Shown here in pieces: positions 35,891 to 45,204 of a stretch of DNA of 64,000 nt. A program made the position numbers and the translations under genes. The stretch is taken from the NCBI GenBank assembly GCA_000955785.1, contig JYOD01000091.1:30880-94879 (forward strand), written 5' to 3'. Within the stretch, counting starts at the first letter, position 1, and each line of letters starts with the position of its first letter. A model generated the notes under the pieces. That model made no database searches. It had not been told where the DNA came from and saw only the letters and a list, made by a program, of their open reading frames with translations. The DNA comes from Burkholderiaceae bacterium 16 (lineage in GTDB: Bacteria > Pseudomonadota > Gammaproteobacteria > Burkholderiales > Burkholderiaceae).

Positions 35891-36868
35891 TTGGGAATGC
35901 CGGTAGATCTGCGTGGGTTACAGTGCTTCCTTGCCGTGGCGACGGCAGGCTCGATCTCTCGTGCGGCGGAAGTCCTGCACATTGCACAGCCCGCCCTGAG
36001 TATTCAGATCAGGCATCTGGAAGAAGCGCTGGGGGTGGCGTTGTTCACGCGCAGCCACAAGGGCGTGGTGCCGACCGCGGCTGGCCAGCGCCTGGTGATT
36101 CACGCCCGCGACATCCTGAGGCGACTCGACATCGCCTGCGAGCACGTGCGTGACGTGATGAACGATCCCGAGGGCCGGGTGGCGATCGGCCTGCCGCAAT
36201 CGATGGCCAAGATCCTGACGGTTCCGCTGGTCCGGGAGACGATCCGGCGCTGGCCCAAGGTGCGGCTGCAAGTCATTGAACTCAGCACGGGCTATATACC
36301 CAGCCACCTGCTGACCGGACATATCGACATCGGCCTGACGTTCCAGAACAAGACCGATTCCGGCCTGCTGTGCAGCCATCTGGTAGACGAGGATCTTGTC
36401 CTTGTGGCGCCAGCTGGGCAGTTCGCCAGCGGCGGCAAGAGCGCCATGCCACTGGCCAGGACTGTCCGCTTCCGGGACCTGAGCAAGTATCCCATGATCC
36501 TGCCCGCCGGTGAGCACGGACTTCGCGCCCTCCTCGACGGCTATCTGCGGGCACACGAAGTCGACCTGCGCATCCTGGCGGAAGTCAATACCATCCCGGA
36601 GCTGATTGCGCTGGCGTCGGCGGGTATCGGCTACACGGTGCTCTCCTACGCGTCAGTCTCCTCCGAAGTGCTCCAAGGTCTGCTGTCAGCCGCACGCATC
36701 GGTCAGCCAGCCGTTTCTCGCCCGGTCTACTTGTGCCGCTCGGCCACCATGCCGCTGTCGATTGCGGCGTCCGCGGTGCAGGACCTGCTGGTGGAAACCG
36801 TGCATGCCCTGATTGCGGATGGCAGCTGGCCAGCGGTCATGCATGCCAGACAACAAACAGCGACATAG
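35891..36868 (+). CDS. LysR family transcriptional regulator
   Basis: 325 residues. An N-terminal winged helix (LRGLQCFLAVATAGSISRAA, then QPALSIQIRHLEEALGVALF) is followed by a periplasmic-binding-protein-like effector domain. The TTG at 35891 has GGGAG about 6 bases upstream; the ATG at 35897 is the alternative, 12 bases from the same site. It is divergent from the CoA-transferase operon, and LysR regulators commonly activate the neighbouring divergent operon. The effector is likely the operon's acid or its CoA ester. Confidence 0.92.
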   Translation: MGMPVDLRGLQCFLAVATAGSISRAAEVLHIAQPALSIQIRHLEEALGVALFTRSHKGVVPTAAGQRLVIHARDILRRLDIACEHVRDVMNDPEGRVAIGLPQSMAKILTVPLVRETIRRWPKVRLQVIELSTGYIPSHLLTGHIDIGLTFQNKTDSGLLCSHLVDEDLVLVAPAGQFASGGKSAMPLARTVRFRDLSKYPMILPAGEHGLRALLDGYLRAHEVDLRILAEVNTIPELIALASAGIGYTVLSYASVSSEVLQGLLSAARIGQPAVSRPVYLCRSATMPLSIAASAVQDLLVETVHALIADGSWPAVMHARQQTAT

Positions 36869-36985
36869 CGCCGCCTGCCGCCTCAACAAGTCACAAGACT
36901 TGACAAGTCGCCCAGATCAAATCCGTATCCGGAATCAGCCATTTGGTCCAGGCAGCGGCCGTGCGCATTCCTCGCATGCTCTCCC

Positions 36986-37771
36986 TCAATCTGCCCGCCC
37001 GCCCGGCATCCACCCGTTCGCCGAGATCGCGGCCGCCACCTGTTTCGCGATCGAATCGCCCAACCGCGCGGCATCCGCGGAAATGCTGTCGCGCTTCGCC
37101 TCGGACATCCCATGCAGGCCCGAGCCCGCCGCGGCGGACTCCGCGAGATGGCCCGCGGCCGCGCCGACGCCGGCAGTTTCGGCCACGCCCGGCATGTGGC
37201 CGCTGTCCGCATCGGCGGAGAAGCTTCGCAGCAGCACCGGCGAACCGTTCGCGGGCTTGTACATGATCTGGACCGATGCGCGAACCTCGCTCTTGCCGGC
37301 GCCAAGACCGACCAGCAAGCGACGTCGGCGCGTGCCCTCATCGATCTTCTGGAAGCCTCCCTCGACGATCAGCGCATTGCTGTCCGCGGGCACGGGGCCG
37401 TCCGCGCGTACCGCGTGCAGCCCCATCGACTGCAGCTTGCGCACGATTTCATCGGACACCTGCTCACGCGCTTCGCGCGCCGTCTGGGACTGCTCGCTGG
37501 CGTCCGAACCGCCGGCGGCCATCGTCTTCAGCTTCTGGCCCATGCCGCTGTCCAGTTTCACCTGATCCGGGCTCGCATCGAACGAATACACATAGATGAC
37601 GTCCGCCCGTACCTGTGATTGGACGCTAGCCTGACCCACGCCTTGATTCACGCCTTGATTCACGCCTGTATCGCCCCAGGCACAGCCCGCCGTCAGGAGC
37701 GATGCCGTCGCGAAAGCTGCAACCGCCATGCGCGTGGCGCTGTCTGCGAGGGATTTGAATGAAGTCTGCAT
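36986..37771 (-). CDS. DUF4410 family lipoprotein
   Basis: 261 residues. A lipoprotein signal (VAAFATASLLTAGC, Cys about residue 30) is followed by a short Gly/Asn/Gln repeat (VNQGVNQGVGQ), then a domain with DSNALIVEGGFQKIDEGTRR and RRLLVGLGAGKSEVRASVQ, which fits DUF4410. The family is found in outer-membrane or periplasmic lipoproteins of unknown role. It is convergent with the LysR gene and has no partner on its transcript. Confidence 0.8.
   Translation of the reverse strand: MQTSFKSLADSATRMAVAAFATASLLTAGCAWGDTGVNQGVNQGVGQASVQSQVRADVIYVYSFDASPDQVKLDSGMGQKLKTMAAGGSDASEQSQTAREAREQVSDEIVRKLQSMGLHAVRADGPVPADSNALIVEGGFQKIDEGTRRRRLLVGLGAGKSEVRASVQIMYKPANGSPVLLRSFSADADSGHMPGVAETAGVGAAAGHLAESAAAGSGLHGMSEAKRDSISADAARLGDSIAKQVAAAISANGWMPGGRAD
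37637..37668 (-). repeat. 12-bp tandem repeat inside the DUF4410 gene
   Basis: CACGCCTTGATT is repeated twice without change (37637-37648 and 37649-37660) and followed by a partial third copy. It encodes the VNQG repeat just after the lipid-attachment cysteine. Because the unit is four codons, gain or loss of copies changes linker length without breaking the frame. Confidence 0.8.
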
Positions 37772-38052
37772 GTCGATCCTGTCCTCGGCACCATCGTGCC
37801 GTCAATTACCGTAAAGCCGTAAAGATGTCGCCGACAATCATTCGATCCGCAGGATCACAAGCCATCGGAGATCACGCCTGCCTGGGTGCGGCTCATTTGC
37901 TATCGGAGTAAGCCGCAACCCGCTGAAGCCAGTATGGGAGAAACCGGCTACGCCCGCCATGCAGCAATTATTTCGCCCGATGTCACCCTTTCCTTGTGCT
38001 CGGGCATACGGGACGCATGGCCGCGTCGATGCGTGAATGTGTGAGCTCGGCC

Positions 38053-39381
38053 TTACGCGGAATGTCGGTCAAGCGGCAACGCCACGACCGCTTCGAGACC
38101 GCCACCGTCGCGTGCACGGAACTGCAATGAGCCACCGTGCAGGCGCGCGATGCGTTCGACGATCGCGAGCCCGAGGCCGGTGCCGCCCGAATGGCCGCGC
38201 GCGTTCCTGCCGCGGCTGAAGGGTGCCTTGAGCTGCTCAAGCTCCTCCGCGCCGAGGCCGCTGCCCCGATCGCATACGGCGACATACGCCGTATTGCCTT
38301 CGGCCCAGGTATGGATGAAAAGGCCGGTTCGGCCGTAGACGACCGCGTTCTGCATCAGGTTCATCAGCAGGCGCATCAGGCTTACCGGCCTGAACGAAAT
38401 CACCGGCATTTCGCCGAGCGACAGCTCGAATTCGTGCCCGAGCCCCGCAAAATCCGCCCTCAGCTGACTGACGAGCGCATTGAGATCGCCGGGCTCCGGC
38501 ACCTCGCGTTCGCCGCTACCCGCGTAGTCCATGAACTGCTGAAGGATCGTGTCGATCTGGTCGAGATAGCCTTCCACCGATGCCACGAAGGGCTCGTCGG
38601 CGCCGCGCGGAATCGCCATCGCCATCGCGAGACGCAGCTTGGTGAGCGGCGTGCGGATATCGTGCGACACGCCGGCCAGCATCAGCGTGCGCGTCGCATC
38701 GGCCTGCTGCAATGCCTGTGTCATCTGATTGAACGCGCTGCTTACCTGGGCGATTTCCGTCGGTCCGTCGGTGGGCAGCGGCACCGGGGCCTCGCCGGCG
38801 CTGAGGTGACGCGCCGCCCGCGCCAGGTCCTGCAGCGGACGGTTGATATGCAACTGGATCAGATAACCCGTCAGCGCCGCGAGCAACGCGAAGGCCGCTG
38901 AAAGCACGAGCGCGGCGGTGATGCCGCTCGCCTGTGCGTCTTCGGCCACTGGCAAGGCGATCCAGCTGGGCGTGCCGGCGACGTGCACGCGAATCCATAG
39001 CCGCTCCCCGTCCCCCGTCTGCCATCGCACCGGCATGTCCGGGGGCAGATAGCGTTGCAATGCATCGACGAAGACGTCGCGCTGATACGTGCGAAAAATA
39101 CGGATCGGACTGGGGTGCGGATCCTGTACCACATGCTCCGGCGGCTGTGCCTGCCCACCGAGCCGCGCGGCCGCCGCGCGGCCCTCATCGGCCGGCATGG
39201 CGGCAAACACGCCGTCGAGCAGTTTCACGTAATCGGAAAAGATGATAGCCGCGCGTTCGATGTGCGGGCGCTGCACGAAATGCAGCAAGACAATGAGCGA
39301 ACAGACCTGCGTGAGCATGACCAGCCCCACCAGCAAGGCGATGTTCCGCGCGAGCAGCGAACGGGGCAGCGCGAGCCGCAT
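38053..39381 (-). CDS. EnvZ-like sensor histidine kinase
   Basis: 442 residues from the ATG at 39381. Two transmembrane segments (about 12-34, NIALLVGLVMLTQVCSLIVLL, and about 150-170) flank a periplasmic sensor region, followed by a HAMP linker, an H-box (AGVSHDIRTPLTKLRLAM), an N-box (LMNLMQNAVVYG) and G-boxes (DRGSGLG, GGTGLGLAIV). The H-box SHDIRTPLT is of the EnvZ type. The start overlaps the regulator's stop by one base (TAATG). The signal is unknown; adjacent EF-hand and repeat proteins hint at an envelope or metal cue. Confidence 0.92.
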   Translation of the reverse strand: MRLALPRSLLARNIALLVGLVMLTQVCSLIVLLHFVQRPHIERAAIIFSDYVKLLDGVFAAMPADEGRAAAARLGGQAQPPEHVVQDPHPSPIRIFRTYQRDVFVDALQRYLPPDMPVRWQTGDGERLWIRVHVAGTPSWIALPVAEDAQASGITAALVLSAAFALLAALTGYLIQLHINRPLQDLARAARHLSAGEAPVPLPTDGPTEIAQVSSAFNQMTQALQQADATRTLMLAGVSHDIRTPLTKLRLAMAMAIPRGADEPFVASVEGYLDQIDTILQQFMDYAGSGEREVPEPGDLNALVSQLRADFAGLGHEFELSLGEMPVISFRPVSLMRLLMNLMQNAVVYGRTGLFIHTWAEGNTAYVAVCDRGSGLGAEELEQLKAPFSRGRNARGHSGGTGLGLAIVERIARLHGGSLQFRARDGGGLEAVVALPLDRHSA

Positions 39382-40094
39382 TACGACTCGATGCCGGCCA
39401 CCAGCATGTAGCCGACACCCCACACGGTCTTGATGAAGCGCGGCTTGGAAGGATCATCTTCGACGATCTGGCGCAGCCGCAGGATCTGTACATCGATGCT
39501 GCGGTCGAGCGCGTCGTGGTCGCGGCCGCGGGCCCGCGCAAGCAGGTTATCCCGGCTCACCGCCCGGTTCGGCGACGAACCCAGCGCGTGCAGCAACAGC
39601 ATCTGCGCGGAATGCACCTCGACCGGTTCGCCGCGGCGCAGCAGCGTCTGCTTGCCGACATCGAACTCGAATTCGCCAAAGCGCAGGGTCTGCGAGGTCA
39701 CGGTCGGATCGCCCGCCGCCATTTTCTGGCGGCGCAGCAGCGCGCGGATCCGTGCCACCAGTTCGTCCGGCACGAACGGCTTGGCAAGATAGTCGTCGGC
39801 GCCGGTCTCGAGCCCGGCCACCCTGTCGACCGGATCGCCCTTCGCGGTCAGCATCAGGATCGGCAGCGTCTGTCCCGCGGCGCGCAGCCGGCGGCAGATG
39901 GTCAGGCCATCCTCGGGCTCCATCATCAGGTCCAGCACCAGCAGGTCGTATGGCTCGCGTTGCAGGTAGCGGTCGAGCTGCTTGCCGTCGGCGATCACGC
40001 GCACCTGGAAACCGTGCCCGGTCAGGAACCGCTGCAGCATGTTGCGCAACTCGGCTTCATCATCGAGCACGATAATTCTGTTCACCTGCTCCAT
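39381..40094 (-). CDS. OmpR-family response regulator
   Basis: 237 residues. The receiver domain (1-120) carries the acidic pair in VLDDEAE, the phosphorylated Asp in LLVLDLMMEPEDG and the Lys in YLAKPFVPDEL. A winged-helix effector domain follows (LRRGEPVEVHSAQMLLLHAL, then DRSIDVQILRLRQIVE and TVWGVGYML). It is co-transcribed with the downstream kinase and follows the EF-hand gene by 26 bp on the same strand, so the EF-hand gene may share its transcript. Confidence 0.93.
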   Translation of the reverse strand: MEQVNRIIVLDDEAELRNMLQRFLTGHGFQVRVIADGKQLDRYLQREPYDLLVLDLMMEPEDGLTICRRLRAAGQTLPILMLTAKGDPVDRVAGLETGADDYLAKPFVPDELVARIRALLRRQKMAAGDPTVTSQTLRFGEFEFDVGKQTLLRRGEPVEVHSAQMLLLHALGSSPNRAVSRDNLLARARGRDHDALDRSIDVQILRLRQIVEDDPSKPRFIKTVWGVGYMLVAGIES

Positions 40095-40120
40095 GGCCCG
40101 TCTCCGGCGATGGCCGGGAA

Positions 40121-40414
40121 TCAGCGGGCCATCATTTTCTGACTCAGGTATTGCTCGATCTGCGGCAACGTGACGTAGCCGGCCCGCTGCGTGTCGATTT
40201 CGTTGAAGCGGCTGGCGACCACCGGCATGCCGGCCGCTGCCTGGCCTCGGGTCAGCTTGCCGTCGTGCGTCGTGTTGGCACTGGCGAAGCGCGTCTGCAA
40301 TTGCTGCATCGCACGCTCAACCCGTGCGCTGTTTCCTTCCGGCGGCGCGGCGCTCTGGGCGGACGCACCTGCTGAAACAATACACAAAATAAGAATCGCG
40401 ATCATCTTCCTCAT
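40121..40414 (-). CDS. secreted EF-hand-like protein
   Basis: 97 residues with a signal peptide (MRKMIAILILCIVSAGASA) and two EF-hand-like loops: TTHDGKLTRGQA (complete for the Asp-Gly-Lys core) and DTQRAGYVTLPQ (degenerate). GGAG precedes the ATG at 40414. It is probably a periplasmic Ca-binding or formerly Ca-binding protein. It lies directly upstream of a two-component system on the same strand, an arrangement that suggests it helps sensing. Confidence 0.75.
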   Translation of the reverse strand: MRKMIAILILCIVSAGASAQSAAPPEGNSARVERAMQQLQTRFASANTTHDGKLTRGQAAAGMPVVASRFNEIDTQRAGYVTLPQIEQYLSQKMMAR

Positions 40415-40476
40415 GACTTTCTCCGTGGTTTAGCCGACACTCGCCGGCGGCGTGGGTGATCGATCCGATACTGCGG

Positions 40477-41373
40477 TCACGCCCAGTGCGCGGGCACCCA
40501 GGCGCGGCCGACCCAGTGTCCCGGCACCATCACCGCAGGACCTGGCGCCCGCGTCACGTAGACGGGACGCGGCGCGTACACAACCGTCGGCGGCAGCGGC
40601 GGCGCGACGTACACCACCCTGGGCGGCGGCGGGGCGACGTAGACCGTCTTCGGCGGCGGGGGCGGCGGCACATAGACCACCGGCGGGGGCGGCACATACG
40701 CTACTGGCGCAGGCGCGATGACCACCGGCGCGGTACCGACCGCAACCGTGGCACCTACGGTCGTTACCGTCCCGCCATGCACGACCGTAGTGCCGCCTGC
40801 GGTCGTCACGACACCCGGCGCAACGCGGGTCGCAGAGCCCGAGTGCGTGACGGTTCCGCCGTAAGCGCCGGTCGCGGTCCCCGAGCGGTCGCACGTAGCG
40901 CCGGCGCAGTTCGTCGATGCCGAGTGGCTGACGGTGTTGCCGCTCGAACCGGTGATCGTGCCGGATGACGAGTACTGCCCCGGCGCATCACGTGTCACGC
41001 TGCCCGCCGTGGAAGCGGTCTGTCCGTTGGGCCCGGTGAGGTTGCCCGTATGCGAGCACGTGCCGCCTGCGCAACTGGTGTCGCCAGCGTGCTGAACCGA
41101 ACGCCCGTTCGGTCCGGTCGCGGTGCCGGAGTTCGAAAAATGCCCCGGCGCGGTACGGGTCACCGTGCCGGTGTTTGTCGCGAGCCCGCCGTAGGGACCG
41201 ACGACGCCGCCGGCGTGCGAGCAGCTTCCGCCTCCGCATGATCCATAGTGCGCGCCGTTATAGACGCCGTGCGGCGTGTAGGCCGTGCCGTGGCCGGACC
41301 AGCCCGCGAAGGCCGGGGTGCTGGCGAGGAAGATCAGCGAGGCAGTCGCTGTAAGGAGGTAACGGGGTTTCAT
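40477..41373 (-). CDS. secreted repeat protein with Cys/His pairs and a Pro-rich tail
   Basis: 298 residues with a signal peptide (LLTATASLIFLASTPAFAGW). Residues about 40-175 hold about three imperfect repeats of some 40 residues: CGGGSCSHAGGVVGPYGG, CAGGTCSHTGNLTGPNG and CAGATCDRSGTATGAYGG, each followed by a VTR-APG segment. Residues about 215-280 are Pro/Val/Tyr-rich, and the end (PGHWVGRAWVPAHWA) resembles YXWGXW-type repeats. Cys and His spacing suggests disulfides or metal binding; no function is known. Same strand as the EF-hand gene, 62 bp upstream. Confidence 0.75.
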   Translation of the reverse strand: MKPRYLLTATASLIFLASTPAFAGWSGHGTAYTPHGVYNGAHYGSCGGGSCSHAGGVVGPYGGLATNTGTVTRTAPGHFSNSGTATGPNGRSVQHAGDTSCAGGTCSHTGNLTGPNGQTASTAGSVTRDAPGQYSSSGTITGSSGNTVSHSASTNCAGATCDRSGTATGAYGGTVTHSGSATRVAPGVVTTAGGTTVVHGGTVTTVGATVAVGTAPVVIAPAPVAYVPPPPVVYVPPPPPPKTVYVAPPPPRVVYVAPPLPPTVVYAPRPVYVTRAPGPAVMVPGHWVGRAWVPAHWA

Positions 41374-41686
41374 CGGATGTCCTTCTGGTTCGGGTCAGGT
41401 CACGCACTGCGGCGTGGCAACGGGACGAACTATAGGACGACATCGCCAGTTAATCGCCTTGGAAAAAATGTCGCGGTGTTACACCGGATAGCAGAGACGG
41501 TGCGCGCCGATTGCCATCCGCCGCACCCGCAAGCCTCCCGCGCTGGCGAACCGATTCGGTGACATCGGGCGAAATACTTTCCGCCTGTTCCTGGCCGCGC
41601 CCGCCCACTAGAGTTGGCTCATCCGGCGCGACGGCGGTCATTCCCGCAGACGGCACGCCTCCCCCCCGACCTTACCTGTGCTCATC
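41374..41686. other. intergenic region between divergent genes
   Basis: 313 bp separating the secreted repeat protein and the hydroxylase-family gene. It should contain both promoters. I see no convincing gene, repeat or operator. An AAGGAC site for the minus-strand gene lies at its left edge. Confidence 0.5.
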
Positions 41687-42604
41687 ATGCTTACTACCGG
41701 AAAAATCACGCTCTATGTCACGTCGTTCATCGTCGCCGTCTCGCTGGTCGAGGCCTGCGTGCTCACGCGAAAGAACCGCAACAGCGGCACGCCGTTCGAC
41801 TGGAGTGAAACATGGCTGTCGCTGGCCGATCTCGCCGGCCGCAAGTTGTTCGCGCTGCTGCCGCTTTCGCTGGCGACGCCGATCTTCTCTTTCGTCTGGG
41901 AACATCGCCTCTTTACGGTCTCGATCAACAGCGCGCTGATGGTGCTGCTACTGTTTGTCGGCCAGGAGTTCTGCTACTACTGGTATCACCGCGCCTCGCA
42001 TCGCATCCGGTTCTTCTGGGCGACACATGCGGTCCATCATTCGCCGAACCAGTTGACGCTGTCGTCTGCTTACCGGCTCGGCTGGACCGGCAAGCTGACC
42101 GGCACGGCGATGTTCTTCGCCCCGCTCGTCTGGCTCGGCGTGCGCCCGGAGGTCGTGCTCGCAACGCTGATGTTCAACCTCCTGTATCAGTTCTGGCTGC
42201 ATAACACGTGGATGCCCAAGCTCGGCTGGCTCGAATACGTATTCAACACGCCGTCCGCGCATCGGGTGCACCACGCGTCGAATGTCGACTACCTCGACGC
42301 GAACTACGGTGGCGTGCTGATCGTGTTCGACCGCCTGTTCGGCACCTATATCGAAGAACGCGCCGACGAACCTTGCCGCTACGGCCTCGTGACGCCGACG
42401 CACTCGCGCAATCCGCTCGTCAACCAGTTCGAACACTGGGTCAGCCTCGCACGGGATATCGCATCGGCGGGCAATGTCTGGACCGCAATCAGCTACGTGA
42501 TGATGCCGCCGGGCTGGCGCGCGGACGGCACTGGCGAAACCACGGAGAATCTGCGCCGACAGCACTGCGACGCACGCCACACGGTCTCCGTGAGCAGCAA
42601 CTGA
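41687..42604 (+). CDS. sterol desaturase/fatty acid hydroxylase superfamily protein
   Basis: About 305 residues from the ATG at 41687 (a GTG lies 9 bases earlier). Hydrophobic segments alternate with the three histidine clusters of the di-iron membrane hydroxylases: WYHRASHRIRF, THAVHHSPNQ and AHRVHHASN. These bind two irons at the cytoplasmic face and hydroxylate or desaturate lipids. The LGWLEYVFNTPSAHRVHH segment is typical of bacterial members. The lipid substrate cannot be inferred from the neighbours. Confidence 0.9.
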   Translation: MLTTGKITLYVTSFIVAVSLVEACVLTRKNRNSGTPFDWSETWLSLADLAGRKLFALLPLSLATPIFSFVWEHRLFTVSINSALMVLLLFVGQEFCYYWYHRASHRIRFFWATHAVHHSPNQLTLSSAYRLGWTGKLTGTAMFFAPLVWLGVRPEVVLATLMFNLLYQFWLHNTWMPKLGWLEYVFNTPSAHRVHHASNVDYLDANYGGVLIVFDRLFGTYIEERADEPCRYGLVTPTHSRNPLVNQFEHWVSLARDIASAGNVWTAISYVMMPPGWRADGTGETTENLRRQHCDARHTVSVSSN

Positions 42605-42666
42605 AAGGGAGCGGCGCGGTCGTGGCGAGTTGCCAGCCTCCGCGCCCCAAGGCCGCCAGCGCCCGG

Positions 42667-43626
42667 CTATGCCCCCGCCACCGCAAACCTGTCGGTAGCG
42701 GCAACCAGCTGATCAAGGATGCCGGGCTCGGTCCACGCGTGCCCGGCGCCTTCGATCAGATGCAGATCGGCATCTGGCCACGCCTGGTGCAGCGCATAGG
42801 CATAGCGAGCCGGGCACGGCATGTCGTAGCGGCCGTGCACGATGACGCCCGGAATGCCGGCAAGGCGATGCGCGTCGCGCAACAACTGCCCGTCTTCCAG
42901 CCAGCAGCGATGCGTGAAGTAGTGGTTCTCCAGCCGCGCGAACGCCAGTGCAAAATGACTGTCGGCATGCTTCGCGCTGTTGGCCGGATCGGGCAGCAAC
43001 GTGATCGTCTCCCCCTCCCACACACTCCACGCGCGGGCCGCCTCCAGCCGCTTCTCCATATCGCTGCCGGTCAGCAGCTTGCGATAGGCGGCCATCATGT
43101 TGCCGCGTTCGGCTTCCGGAACGGGAGCCTGGAAGCGGGCCCATTTCTCGGGAAACACCTCCGAGACGCCGTATTGGTAATACCAGTCCAGCTCCGCCTG
43201 GGAGACGGTATATACCCCGCGCAGCACCAGTTCGCTGGTCCGCTCCGGATACTTCTGCGCATAGGCCAGCGCGAGCGTCGAACCCCAAGAGCCGCCAAAG
43301 ACCAGCCAGCGGTCGGCGTTGGCCAGATTGCGCAGGCGCTCGATGTCATCCACCAGATGCCACGTGGTATTGGCTTCCAGCTCCGCATGCGGCGTGGAAC
43401 GGCCGCAGCCACGCTGGTCGAACAGCATGACGTCGTAACGCGCCGGATCGAACAGGCGGCGGTGATCGGCCGATATGCCGCCACCAGGACCTCCATGCAG
43501 GAAAACCGCCGGCTTGGCGCCGCGCGTTCCAACGCGTTCGTAGTTGACCACGTGGCCGTCACCGACATCCACCATGCCGGTTTCATAGGGTTCGATAGCG
43601 GGATAGAGCGAGCGAAGTTGTGGCAT
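42667..43626 (-). CDS. pip: proline iminopeptidase
   Basis: 319 residues of the alpha/beta hydrolase fold. FLHGGPGGG (oxyanion region), FDQRGCGRSTPHAE, nucleophile Ser in VFGGSWGSTLAL, Asp in VHGRYDMPCPARYA and His in EGAGHAWTEP complete the triad. This is the normal size and motif set of the bacterial S33 prolyl aminopeptidase, which removes N-terminal proline from peptides in the cytoplasm. It is convergent with the hydroxylase gene. Confidence 0.93.
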   Translation of the reverse strand: MPQLRSLYPAIEPYETGMVDVGDGHVVNYERVGTRGAKPAVFLHGGPGGGISADHRRLFDPARYDVMLFDQRGCGRSTPHAELEANTTWHLVDDIERLRNLANADRWLVFGGSWGSTLALAYAQKYPERTSELVLRGVYTVSQAELDWYYQYGVSEVFPEKWARFQAPVPEAERGNMMAAYRKLLTGSDMEKRLEAARAWSVWEGETITLLPDPANSAKHADSHFALAFARLENHYFTHRCWLEDGQLLRDAHRLAGIPGVIVHGRYDMPCPARYAYALHQAWPDADLHLIEGAGHAWTEPGILDQLVAATDRFAVAGA

Positions 43627-43836
43627 GGATCAGGTCCGGTTAATGCGTCCGAAACGGAAGAGTGTATCGCCGTCGCAGGTGCGCGTGGCGGAATTGGCTA
43701 GCCAACGGGCGATTGCCGGACAGCTTGCGCATGGTCGCGCTTGACGCCCTGATAGGGTCCGGTCGATACCAACTTGCCGCAGATGACCAAATCGGCCGAT
43801 GAAGAGACAATCGCCATCACCGCCTTGGGTGACCGA

Positions 43837-44151
43837 TTATGGGCGCCCATCGGACCTCCGCAGGCAGAGCCTGGATGCCAGTTCGTCGGCCAATACCGAA
43901 TTTTGTGGTCTGGAGCGCAGTCTCCGAGTCCATTTCAGCGCCGATATGAAGACCGCCTGGAGCCCGGGCCAAAGTAGAACGGGGCAGGCGTCGATGAGCA
44001 GGACGGGCGAGACAAGGGCGGCTCCTTTTCCACCCTGAGCTTTGGCGAGAAGACGTCCCCAGACGACCCAAGCGCCAATGCTCGAAGCGAGGCCCAGGAC
44101 GATCCAGATCGCTGCGGTTGTCCCGCCCCCTATACTCGTTGAGCAAGACAA
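43837..44151 (-). CDS. doubtful small membrane protein
   Basis: A 104-codon frame with two hydrophobic stretches (AAIWIVLGLASSIGAWVVWG and ALVSPVLLIDACPVLLWPGL) and a basic tail. Overlapping frames on both strands are also open, there is no clear ribosome site, and I recognise no family. It may be a real membrane peptide or chance coding in the decayed DNA ahead of the IS110 fragment. The rest of 43627-44235 shows nothing recognisable. Confidence 0.25.
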   Translation of the reverse strand: MSCSTSIGGGTTAAIWIVLGLASSIGAWVVWGRLLAKAQGGKGAALVSPVLLIDACPVLLWPGLQAVFISALKWTRRLRSRPQNSVLADELASRLCLRRSDGRP

Positions 44152-44235
44152 TAATTAAGGCCATAGAATATGCCCTAAAGCCGAATAGTCGGAAGCGATT
44201 CGCTCACGTGGTGGAGATCCGGATATCCACTAACA

Positions 44236-45204
44236 GCGATCTCGAAGGCCAAGGCACGTTGCGGCCTCGCCGGGCAAGCGCCGGTGCGCAGTTGCTACGA
44301 GGCCGGCCGTGACGGATTCTGGTTGCACCGCTGGCTCACGGAGCAAGGTATCCATAACCTGGTGGTAGATTCGGCCAGTATTGAAGTCAACCGCCGTGCG
44401 CGGCGCGCCAAGACCGACCGGCTCGACGGCGACAAGCTGCTCTCGATGTTGATGCGTTACCACGCCGGCGAGCGGCGGGTGTGGGCAGTCGCGCGGGTCC
44501 CGACACCAGAGCAGGAAGATGAGCGGCGTTTGCACCGCGAGCTCGGGCGACTCAGACAGGAACGCACGGCCCACAGCAACCGGGTTCGTTCGCTGCTGGT
44601 ATTGCACAACCTGCGGGTCGCCCACATCGGTGACCGCCTTTGGAAGCAATGGTGGAACGAACATGGCCCGCAACTGCTCCCTGGCTTGCGTGCCGAGATC
44701 GAGCGTGAAGTCGCGCGACTGGCGCTGGTGAAAACGCAAATCAAGGCAATCGAAGCCCAGCAGCACGAGGCGGTGAAGCTGGGCGCGCAGCCAGCCATTG
44801 CGCTGCTCGCGCGGCTCAGCGGGATCGGCGTGGGCAGCTCCTGGCTCCTGGTCAAGGAACTGTTTGCCTGGCGGCGCTTTCACAACCGGCGCGAAGTCGC
44901 AGGTTGCCTCGGACTGGCGCCGACGCCCTCCAGCAGCGGCGAAAGTCAGGTCGAGCAAGGCATCAGCAAGGCGGGCAACAAACGAGCGCGCTGGCTGATG
45001 ATTGAACTGGCCTGGAGCTGGTTACGCTACCAGCCAACGAGTCAGCTCACGCAATGGTTCAATGAGCGCTTTGCGCCAGGCGGCAAGCGCATGCGGCGCG
45101 TCGGTATCGTCGCACTCGCCCGCCGATTGGCGATTGCCCTGTGGCGCTATCTCGAGTACGGCGAGATTCCCTCCGGGGCAAGCCTCAAACCAGTAGCGAC
45201 GTGA
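44236..45204 (+). pseudogene. IS110 family transposase, 5'-truncated
   Basis: From about 44236 the frame reads AISKAKARCGLAGQAPV, then SCYEAGRDGFWLHRWL and KTDRLDGDKLLSML, which supply the Glu and two Asp of the DEDD site. The C-terminal transposase_20 part is complete (LSGIGVGSSWLLVKELF, GLAPTPSSSGESQVEQGISK, GNKRARWLMIELAWSWLRY). The N-terminal strand carrying the first catalytic Asp is absent, and an in-frame TAA lies at 44176, so the gene is broken. About 320 of some 400 residues remain. Confidence 0.85.

Noticed and set aside
37637..37668. Short tandem repeat as a possible CRISPR-like array
   Set aside because: Contiguous 12-bp copies without spacers inside a coding frame; an ordinary tandem repeat. 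No CRISPR array was seen in the window.
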